A stretch of 18,824 nucleotides of DNA from a bacterium (GTDB taxonomy: Bacteria > Planctomycetota > J058 > JAJDCP01): positions 1-18,824 of the forward strand of contig JAUIEM010000185.1 in NCBI GenBank assembly GCA_030428695.1, written 5' to 3'. A program made the position numbers and the translations under genes. Shown here one piece after another: positions 1-6,229 of the stretch (the stretch's first letter is position 1; each line of letters begins with the position of its first letter). The notes under the pieces were generated by a model. That model was not told the origin of the DNA, did no database searches, and worked only from the letters and a program-made list of their open reading frames with translations.

Positions 1-47
1 GTCCGTAATCGCCGCAAGATCCTCCGTTCGTTCTTCTCGTGCCTTGG

Positions 48-296
48 TTAGGAACTTATGCGGAGGTCAGTATTCCCATCCACGAAAGGGTGATTCCGAG
101 TTATGTGATAAATATACGCGGCCGCTTGCTCAAGAAGATTTTCGTGGAAGAAAGCGTCGGAGCTTCCTGCTTGCGGCATCGCAATTGCCGACTCCAATAG
201 TCCAAGATCCCGCACACCTTCAGTGCCGCCGTAGAGTTCGAGTTGGTTCGCGTGTGCCCTGAGGACTTCACGAAGGTTAAGGAACTCTGGCTTCAT
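48..296 (-). pseudogene. doc: Truncated Doc/Fic-family (death-on-curing) toxin
   Basis: The 82-residue product begins MKPEFLNLREVLRAHANQ, the typical start of chromosomal Doc toxins. It keeps the Fic-fold helices with YGGTEGVRDLGLLESA and AAAYIYHITRN. It runs into the catalytic loop HPFVDGN, but the next residues should be K/R-R-x-G and a further 40-50 residues; instead the frame reads TDLRISS and stops. The stretch after GN does not resume Doc in another frame, so this looks like a recombination breakpoint near position 69 rather than a one-base slip. Doc of phage P1 transfers phosphate from nucleotides to EF-Tu using this loop; without its end and the C-terminal helices the protein should be inactive. 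It starts 6 bases after the antitoxin stop, so it is the second gene of a toxin-antitoxin operon. Family assignment is strong; inactivity is inferred. Confidence 0.85.
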
Positions 297-302
297 GGCG
301 GA

Positions 303-542
303 TCACTCGGCCAGACGCTTGAGCGCCTTTCCGTGGCGCGCATTCACGCGGCTCAACGACTCTTCGAACTTGCGCATCCGCTCACGGTCTTCGGCGGACT
401 CCCGAACGGGGACGATGATGAGGGCCTTCCCATCGGTGGTAATCTCCAAAGGGGTTCCTGCATCGATCTTCAGCAGGCTCAAGATCGCCTTGTCAATCAC
501 CAGCGCCAAGCTGTTTCCATGCCTCGAAAGCTGCTTGATCAT
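303..542 (-). CDS. AbrB/MazE-family antitoxin
   Basis: The 79-residue protein starts MIKQLSRHGNSLALVIDKAI and continues with LLKIDAGTPLEITTDGKALIIVPV, the swapped-hairpin AbrB/SpoVT/MazE DNA-binding domain (roughly residues 1-46). A charged helical tail (about 47-79) would bind and cover the toxin. Proteins of this kind are commonly encoded directly upstream of doc, and here the toxin fragment follows after 6 bases. The start is supported by GGAGG at 549-553 and by a well-placed promoter. Such antitoxins repress their own operon; a TAACG direct repeat on the - strand lies between the -10 box and the RBS and could be the operator. The antitoxin looks intact although its toxin is broken. The base composition is clearly less GC-rich than the genes from 1000 onward, which suggests acquisition by transfer. 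Confidence 0.85.
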   Translation of the reverse strand: MIKQLSRHGNSLALVIDKAILSLLKIDAGTPLEITTDGKALIIVPVRESAEDRERMRKFEESLSRVNARHGKALKRLAE

Positions 543-548
543 GTTGCA

Positions 549-553
549 CCTCC
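549..553 (-). promoter_or_regulatory. Ribosome binding site of the antitoxin gene
   Basis: The - strand reads GGAGG followed by six bases and the ATG at 542, a strong Shine-Dalgarno match with near-ideal spacing. Confidence 0.75.
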
Positions 554-573
554 GTTACTACCGACGTTATCAC

Positions 574-602
574 ATTGTAGCAACGCTCAGACGGCGATTC
601 AA
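574..602 (-). promoter_or_regulatory. Sigma70-type promoter of the toxin-antitoxin operon
   Basis: On the - strand TTGAAT (597-602) is separated by exactly 17 bases from TACAAT (574-579), five and four-plus matches to the vegetative consensus. It lies 32 bases upstream of the antitoxin ATG. Between the -10 box and the RBS is a direct repeat of TAACG that could be an antitoxin operator. Identified by eye. Confidence 0.65.
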
Positions 603-899
603 TGCCAGCGCAAGCCCTTGGGTTGGAAGGCCGATCAGGCCTGGCTTGCCCTGGTGTCCCACTGCCCCATCGGCGAGCCTCATCCGCCGGACGAGCTCGA
701 CACCCGCGTCCAGGCCGCGGGCAACTTCCTGGAGCTGCGGCCACCGGAACACGAACGCGAGTCGGCCGACGGCGTCGGGCTGGTGGTGCGCCTCCTGGCG
801 ACGCCGGTCACCGTGGCCGCCGACCTCGTCACCCTACCCGTGCAGGCCTCTATCCTGATCTGGCTGAGCACACAGAGGATCATCCCGGGGAAACGCTGA
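603..899 (+). pseudogene. 5'-truncated gene remnant (hypothetical)
   Basis: Read in frame from 603, this stretch shows strongly G/C-biased third codon positions for about 98 codons, like true genes of this genome, and ends in TGA at 897-899. The product ends with a hydrophobic segment containing VVRLLATPVTVAADLVTLPV, which faintly resembles the conserved end of YceK-type small lipoproteins ("P-L-x-V-A-D-x-x-x-L-P"). There is no plausible start with a signal peptide: upstream, the same frame runs antisense into the AT-richer antitoxin gene and loses the codon bias. I therefore read it as the 3' half of an older gene cut off where the toxin-antitoxin island was inserted. It could instead be a non-coding GC-rich stretch; the function is unknown. 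Confidence 0.4.
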
Positions 900-937
900 T
901 CGCACCCGAGGGCCCGTCACACACTCTCGTGCCCGAT

Positions 938-971
938 CAACAAAACAACACGGGGAGGGTCGCCCCTCCCC
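938..971 (-). terminator. Rho-independent terminator after the selenoprotein gene
   Basis: On the - strand a perfect 8-bp stem (GGGGAGGG pairing with CCCTCCCC, at 964-971 and 952-959) with a 4-base loop is followed by GTGTTGTTTTGTTG, a T-rich tail. It sits 27 bases beyond the stop codon at 998. Confidence 0.7.
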
Positions 972-997
972 GGTCCGGTCACTGCATCAGCCCGCCG

Positions 998-1993
<996 letters not shown>

Positions 1994-1996
1994 GTC

Positions 1997-2003
1997 TTCC
2001 TCC
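1997..2003 (-). promoter_or_regulatory. Ribosome binding site fixing the selenoprotein start
   Basis: The - strand reads GGAGGAA, then GAC and ATG at 1993. This fixes the start so that the signal peptide is complete, and supports translation starting here rather than at the GTG (1777) inside the hairpin. Confidence 0.75.
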
Positions 2004-2070
2004 GTTGTTGGAGCTCCCCGTAGCGGAATTCCATACGTACAGACTACGGGGTGTATAGGGATGACGTTGG

Positions 2071-2088
2071 GTGAGGAAAGATCCTCAC
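2071..2088. repeat. Inverted repeat in the rsmG-selenoprotein gap
   Basis: GTGAGG and CCTCAC, separated by six bases, form a 6-bp stem with a 6-nt loop, the same stem sequence as the hairpin after the Sec codon. On the + strand a T-rich stretch follows (GATTAATTTATTTT), and on the - strand the repeat lies 10 bases past the rsmG stop. It may be a weak terminator or an operator for the downstream gene. No convincing promoter is visible in this 104-base gap; TATACA (2057-2052, - strand) is a possible -10 box with a poor -35. Confidence 0.4.
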
Positions 2089-2097
2089 GCGATTAAT

Positions 2098-2793
2098 TTA
2101 TTTTCCGATCGGTGACTTCGCAGCCTTGCCCGGCTTGCGCGGGAAACGCTCGGGCGTCGGCTTGCGCTTGACCAGCCGCAGGATCGCCCGCGGAATCCCG
2201 TCCGCCAGCCGGTAGGCCGCCCGCCCCTGCGTCGCCCAGCCGAGGGTCTCGGCGGCCGGCAGGGCCTGCAGCAGCTCGTCGTCCGCGCGGCTGCCCTTCC
2301 ACGCGAGCAGCAGCCCGTTGAGCCGGGTCAGGGGCGCCGCGAGCTCGAGCAGGCTGGCGAGCGGGGCGAGGGCCCGCGCGCTCAGCTGGCCGTAGGCCTC
2401 GCGGTGCAGCTCTTTGCGGCCCAGGGACTCGGTGCGCTCGTTCAGCACGTTGACGCGGTCGAGCTCGAGAACCTCCGCCGTCTTGCGCAGGAAGCTCGCC
2501 TTGCGCTGGCTCGCCTCGACCAGGGTGACCGGCAGGAGAGGGATGCAGCAGGCGAGCACCAGACCGGGAAAGCCCGCGCCGGAGCCGAGGTCGAGCAGCG
2601 GTAGCGTCTGCAGGGCCTGCAAGCCCTCCAGCGAGTCCGCGATGTGGCGCTCGATCACCCGCTCGCGGTCGTGCCGCGAGACGAGGTTGTGCGGCGCCGC
2701 CCGTACCCGCTCGGCGTAGGCTTGGAGGCGTTCGGCGACGCCGGGCTCGAGGCTGTGTTGCTCGGCGAGGGCCGCCAGGGAAGGCTCAATCAT
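2098..2793 (-). CDS. rsmG: 16S rRNA (guanine527-N7)-methyltransferase RsmG (GidB)
   Basis: RsmG methylates N7 of G527 in the 530 loop of 16S rRNA with S-adenosylmethionine; loss gives low-level streptomycin resistance. The 231-residue product shows the family order: N-terminal helices, HNLVSRHDRERVIERHIADSL, then the SAM motif LLDLGSGAGFPGLVLA, the VTLVEASQRKASFLRKTAEVL strand-helix, and QLSARALAPLASLL. The start chosen (MIEPSLAALAEQ, ATG 2793) gives the usual length. It overlaps the end of the zinc-ribbon gene by eight bases (ATGATTGA), so translation is probably coupled. A longer frame to 2829 adds only 12 Pro/Arg-rich residues inside that gene. The lysine-rich C-terminal tail (KPGKAAKSPIGK) is a little extended. 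Unlike the usual gidA-gidB-parA setting, it follows two unrelated membrane proteins here. Confidence 0.95.
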   Translation of the reverse strand: MIEPSLAALAEQHSLEPGVAERLQAYAERVRAAPHNLVSRHDRERVIERHIADSLEGLQALQTLPLLDLGSGAGFPGLVLACCIPLLPVTLVEASQRKASFLRKTAEVLELDRVNVLNERTESLGRKELHREAYGQLSARALAPLASLLELAAPLTRLNGLLLAWKGSRADDELLQALPAAETLGWATQGRAAYRLADGIPRAILRLVKRKPTPERFPRKPGKAAKSPIGK

Positions 2794-3649
2794 GGGGCGC
2801 CAGGGTGTCAGCGGGCGGGGCGGTCCCACCCAGGGTGTCGGCGGGCGGCCGGAGCCACCCGCGTTCGGCGAGCTGCGTCAGGCCGCGCTCGACCGTCTGC
2901 TCGCAGCGCTCGATCCAGCCGCCGAGCGAGCCCTGCCGGGCGAAGCCGTCGGCGGGCAACGTCCCCGCGAGCAGGGCGCCCGCGAGCGCGAGTGGCAACA
3001 CGACGGCGATGATCAGGAGCACGCGCGGCCAGCGCCGGCTCCGGGGAAGCGGAGCGAACGCGGCGTCGCTCGACTCTTCGGGGGCGGACTCCTGCGGAAG
3101 GTCCTCACTCTCGGGCGCCGGCGTCGGCTCGGCGCGCGCGGCCTTGCGCTTCGAGGAGATCCCGCGCCGGGTCGGCGCCTTGCGCCGCGCGACCGCCTGC
3201 TTCGTGCGCCCGCTGGAGGGGGCCGGCGGGGGCTGCCGCTCTTCCTCCGACGACTCCTCGAGCTCGAGCTGCAGATCCTCGCCCGCCAGGTACTCGTCGA
3301 CCTGCGCCGAGCTCCCGTCGCCGGGATCGACCGGGCCCGACGCCAGGGCCTCGGTGCGGCCGTCGGGATGCAGGGTCTGCATCGTCTCGCAGCTCGGACA
3401 CTTGATCGTCTTCGCGGTCGCGACCCGTTTCCGCCGGAGCTGCCGCTTGCAGCCGATGCAGCCGAACTTCACGTCCTCGCCGAGGGCGCCCTGGCGCTTC
3501 ATCTCCAGCCCGGAGTCGGAGCCCGAGGCGACGACCGCCTTGCGGTTCTCGAAGCAGCGCGGACAGATGAACGCGAAGGTAGCATCGGCGCGGCGCGCCT
3601 CCTTCGCGGGGATCAGGGCTCCGCACACCTCGCAGTAGCGCAGCGCCAT
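2786..3649 (-). CDS. Double zinc-ribbon protein with a single transmembrane segment
   Basis: The 287-residue protein starts MALRYCEVCGALIPAKEA. It carries two CxxC-n-CxxC zinc ribbons: Cys6/9/29/32 and Cys64/67/84/87 (FGCIGCKR...KCPSCETM). A disordered acidic, Pro- and Lys/Arg-rich stretch follows (about 100-205), then one hydrophobic span (about 210-229, VLLIIAVVLPLALAGALLAG) and a C-terminal tail with PPADTL twice. Ribbons in the cytoplasm and tail outside would be the simplest topology. The start ATG overlaps the stop of the upstream membrane protein by one base (TGATG), so the two are coupled; a longer frame reaching 4276 is antisense-like Arg/Pro noise and is rejected. Function unknown. 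Zinc ribbons also dominate the GTPase protein of the divergent operon, which hints at a shared adaptor role; this is inference. Confidence 0.8.
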   Translation of the reverse strand: MALRYCEVCGALIPAKEARRADATFAFICPRCFENRKAVVASGSDSGLEMKRQGALGEDVKFGCIGCKRQLRRKRVATAKTIKCPSCETMQTLHPDGRTEALASGPVDPGDGSSAQVDEYLAGEDLQLELEESSEEERQPPPAPSSGRTKQAVARRKAPTRRGISSKRKAARAEPTPAPESEDLPQESAPEESSDAAFAPLPRSRRWPRVLLIIAVVLPLALAGALLAGTLPADGFARQGSLGGWIERCEQTVERGLTQLAERGWLRPPADTLGGTAPPADTLAPHD

Positions 3650-4134
3650 CAGCCCCCCAGTCCCAGCGCGAGGCTGGTGCCGAACAGGCCGAGCGCGAGG
3701 GCCTGGCACAGGCTGGCGGGGACGAGCAGGCGCGCGGAGCGCTGCTCCTGCAGCCAGGCCCAGAGCAGGCAGAGCAGCCCGGCGAGCGCCTCGCCGGCGC
3801 CGACGACATAGACCGGCAGCACCCAGGCCGCGAGGTCGCCGCGCTGCCACACGTACAGGAGCGCGATCCAGCTGAGGGCCGCGGCGACCGAGAGGGCGAG
3901 GCACAGCCAGTTGAACAGCCGGATCGGGGCGGCCCCGAACAGCCCACAGGCCGCGTGCAGATAGAGCAGCAGGAGCGCGCCGGCCAGGGGCAGCAGCGCC
4001 AGCACCGGACGCTGCAGGGGAGCGAGCAGCGGCTCTCGCCAGGCCCCGACCCACGCGCCGCTCGCGAAGAGGTAGAGGAGTCCGCAGCCGAGCACGAGCC
4101 CGGACAGGCTGAGCACACGCTTGAACACCGGCAC
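3649..4134 (-). CDS. Small multi-pass membrane protein, function unknown
   Basis: About 161 residues, with hydrophobic helices near VLSLSGLVLGCGLLYLFASG, PVLALLPLAGALLLLYLHAA, LFNWLCLALSVAAALSWIAL, VLPVYVVGAGEALAGLLCLL and LLVPASLCQALALGLFGTSL, that is five predicted membrane spans. I do not recognise the family. The start is uncertain: GTG at 4134 or GTG at 4128 both follow AGGAG on the - strand (4 or 10 bases away), while an ATG at 4233 would add a Pro/Arg-rich leader with no coding look. Its stop overlaps the start of the zinc-ribbon membrane protein, so it is the first gene of a three-gene operon ending in rsmG. It could form a membrane complex with its neighbour. Confidence 0.7.
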   Translation of the reverse strand: MPVFKRVLSLSGLVLGCGLLYLFASGAWVGAWREPLLAPLQRPVLALLPLAGALLLLYLHAACGLFGAAPIRLFNWLCLALSVAAALSWIALLYVWQRGDLAAWVLPVYVVGAGEALAGLLCLLWAWLQEQRSARLLVPASLCQALALGLFGTSLALGLGG

Positions 4135-4271
4135 GACTCTCCTCGGACCTCCCCGCTCGGCCCCCGGCGGGTGGCAAGCCGCGTACCGGCCGCGCGAGGC
4201 GCCGCGCCGGGGACACGGGATTCTCCGTCCCACACGACGAAACCGACGGCAGGGGACGCAAACGAACGCCT

Positions 4272-4301
4272 ATCATAGTAGAGCGCGCGGAAGAACGCCA
4301 A
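4272..4301 (-). promoter_or_regulatory. Sigma70-type promoter of the membrane protein-zinc ribbon-rsmG operon
   Basis: On the - strand TTGGCG (4296-4301) and TATGAT (4272-4277) are 18 bases apart. This is an AT-rich island in very GC-rich sequence, about 140 bases upstream of the first start codon. Identified by eye. Confidence 0.5.
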
Positions 4302-4474
4302 TGCTCCCGCCGACGCCCGCGAGCCCGGCCGCGGCGGGCACTTCCGGGGCGTGAAGGAGGCCCGCACGGGACGTCGCGGCGCGGCGCTGTTACACTGCAG
4401 AGGGGGTGGCCGCGCGACGCCGGAATCCCTCCGATCCACGGCTTCCCCGCGCGCCGTCGAGCTTCGGGAAGTCT

Positions 4475-4503
4475 TTGCAGTTTGCCGGGTTGCCTGCTAC
4501 GAT
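4475..4503 (+). promoter_or_regulatory. Sigma70-type promoter of the GTPase/coiled-coil operon
   Basis: TTGCAG (4475-4480) is separated by exactly 17 bases from TACGAT (4498-4503), giving a transcript start near 4510 and a leader of about 60 bases before ATG 4573. Its position rules against the in-frame start at 4351. Confidence 0.6.
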
Positions 4504-4572
4504 CGCAGCTCTCCCAGGGCGGGCGCGCCCCCTGGATGGTGCGACCGAGGGCACCCCCGCCGAGGCCGGTCC

Positions 4573-6189
4573 ATGGAGAAGCAGAACACCGCGGAGTTCC
4601 TCCCGCATCTGTTGCAGAGCTCGATCTGCTTCCCTCCCGGCATCTGCCTGCTCGGCAGCCACCTCCGTTACCTCGATGAGCGCGTGCTCGAGCTCAACCA
4701 GCGCAAGCATCTCAGCCTCGGCAACCTGCTCGACCAGACCCCGCCGCGCTGGGTGTACAGCGACTGGTTCCAGATCGGCGGGCGCATGGTCAGCAACGGC
4801 GAGTACCTGCAGTTCCTCCACGACCGCGAGCGCGATCCCCTGACGGGCAGTGAAGGCGAGCGCCTGTTCGACGGCCACGAGATGTGGCGCTACCTCTGGA
4901 CCGACCTGAAGTACGGCATCGAGGTCGTCAACGCCCAGGTGCAGCGGCCCGACGGCACGATCATGGTCACCGAGGAGAACTACCGCCGCATCGACAACTT
5001 CGTCGAAGCCTACCTCGAGTCGCTCAAGCTCGAGATCGACCGCCAGCTGATGGTGATCGAGGCGGACGGGGGCGAAGAGGAATCCGACCGCTTCCAGGTC
5101 CAGCGCCCCGAGACCGAGACCGGCGTGATCGCGGCCCGCAAAGACCGCAACGTGCACAAGCTCTTCCTCTACTTCAAGTACGCCCTGCGCGACTCGATCT
5201 GCAACCCCGAGCAGCAGGAAGAGAAGCTGTTCACCGACCGCGAGAAGTCGACCCTGAGCAGCTACCTGGCGAGCGAGAACCGCAACCAGGACATCCTCCG
5301 GGACATCGACCAGCTGTTGCTCAAGCTGCGCCGCATCTACGGCCACGTCGAGCGCAGCAACCCGAAGAGCTTCGTCGAGCCGATCACCTTCCTCGAGCGG
5401 GCCAAACGCCAGCTCCGCCGCCAGACCGAGGTGCTGACGCCGATCCCGCTGCACACCGTGCTCTACCCCCGCGGCTGGAACAGCTCGGCGGGCGAGGGCC
5501 AGGCGCGCGGCTTCGTCGGCCCGAACGTCCCCTGGCTGCAGCGCCCGGTCACCGGCGTCAGCCTGTACGAGGCCCTCGGCTTCTGCACCTGGCTGTCGAC
5601 CAAGATCGGCTGGGAGTACTCGGTCACGCTGCCGAACGAGGCGGAGTTCGAGCGCGCCGCCAGCTGGCCCCGCGACGTCGTCGACGAGCGGCCGGCCGAG
5701 GTGATGGTCGACCCGCGCATGAAGGACGTGTTCCCCTGGCAGCGCACCTCCGAGCACGACTTCAACTACTACTTCGGGCGCGAGGGCCAGGAGCTCGACA
5801 CCCTGTACAGCAACAAACGCCGCTACCAGCAGGTGTTGGAACAGACCGCGCGGGTCGTCTCGAACAACGAGAAGCTGTACATGCTGCTCGGCTACGGCTG
5901 GCAGTGGACGCTCGACCGCTTCCAGCAGAACGAGCGCAAGTACAACCGCTTCGAGGACATCGACTACCGCCGCTACACCGAGCGGAAGTACAAGGATGTC
6001 GACCGCACCGACCGTCCGCTCGAGGTCTTCCTGTACGAGGCGAACAAGAACCAGAAGAACTCCTACTTCGTCGCCCGCGGCGCGCCGGACATCATCGGCG
6101 GCCCCGGGCTGACCACCCGGCGCTTCGCGCTCTACCCGCTGCGCGGCTACCACAACGTCGGCTTCCGCTGGGTGATGAAGAAGAACTGA
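4573..6189 (+). CDS. SUMF1/FGE-fold protein split by a helical insertion, probably non-catalytic
   Basis: The 538-residue product shows the two halves of the formylglycine-generating-enzyme (SUMF1/EgtB/PvdO) fold. The N-terminal part has ICLLGSHLRYLDE and FQIGGRMVSNGEYLQFL, the usual "V-T-N-x-E-Y" position. The C-terminal part has PVTGVSLYEALGFCTWLS (from residue 325), LPNEAEFERAASWPRD (from 353), GYGWQWTLDRF and the family ending RRFALYPLRGYHNVGFRWVM. About 200 charged, mostly helical residues (roughly 100-300) lie between them, far more than in FGE. The Cys pair that binds copper in true FGEs is absent from the C-terminal half, so a binding or scaffold role is likelier than sulfatase activation. 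No signal peptide: cytoplasmic. It is the first gene after the promoter at 4475, 40 bases ahead of the GTPase gene. The start is set by the promoter and by GAGG at 4562-4565. Confidence 0.8.
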   Translation: MEKQNTAEFLPHLLQSSICFPPGICLLGSHLRYLDERVLELNQRKHLSLGNLLDQTPPRWVYSDWFQIGGRMVSNGEYLQFLHDRERDPLTGSEGERLFDGHEMWRYLWTDLKYGIEVVNAQVQRPDGTIMVTEENYRRIDNFVEAYLESLKLEIDRQLMVIEADGGEEESDRFQVQRPETETGVIAARKDRNVHKLFLYFKYALRDSICNPEQQEEKLFTDREKSTLSSYLASENRNQDILRDIDQLLLKLRRIYGHVERSNPKSFVEPITFLERAKRQLRRQTEVLTPIPLHTVLYPRGWNSSAGEGQARGFVGPNVPWLQRPVTGVSLYEALGFCTWLSTKIGWEYSVTLPNEAEFERAASWPRDVVDERPAEVMVDPRMKDVFPWQRTSEHDFNYYFGREGQELDTLYSNKRRYQQVLEQTARVVSNNEKLYMLLGYGWQWTLDRFQQNERKYNRFEDIDYRRYTERKYKDVDRTDRPLEVFLYEANKNQKNSYFVARGAPDIIGGPGLTTRRFALYPLRGYHNVGFRWVMKKN

Positions 6190-6229
6190 GAGCGGCCCGC
6201 TCCCCTGAGCCGGGGCCGCAAGGCGAACG

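Larger units (their letters stand above)
4135..4572. other. Divergent intergenic region
   Basis: This 438-base gap separates the - strand membrane/rsmG operon from the + strand GTPase operon. It contains one promoter for each direction (see separate entries). Between 4302 and 4474 I see only GC-rich sequence without a gene, repeat or hairpin that I can support. Confidence 0.6.

Noticed and set aside
30..75. Integron attC or recombinase site at the toxin breakpoint
   Set aside because: GTTAGGA and its surroundings do not match the required paired core sites, and no integrase is visible; only 47 bases remain to the window edge.
3650..4276. N-terminal extension of the zinc-ribbon membrane protein to 4276
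   Set aside because: The extra residues are Arg/Pro/Ala-rich and lie in another frame of the multi-pass membrane protein gene, whose hydrophobic helices are the convincing reading.
4351..4572. N-terminal extension of the SUMF1-fold protein to 4351
   Set aside because: The extension is Arg/Pro-rich without codon bias and contains the promoter at 4475-4503.
4573..6189. Target protein of a diversity-generating retroelement (SUMF1/C-lectin folds are common targets)
   Set aside because: No reverse transcriptase, template repeat or near-duplicate of the 3' end is visible in the window.
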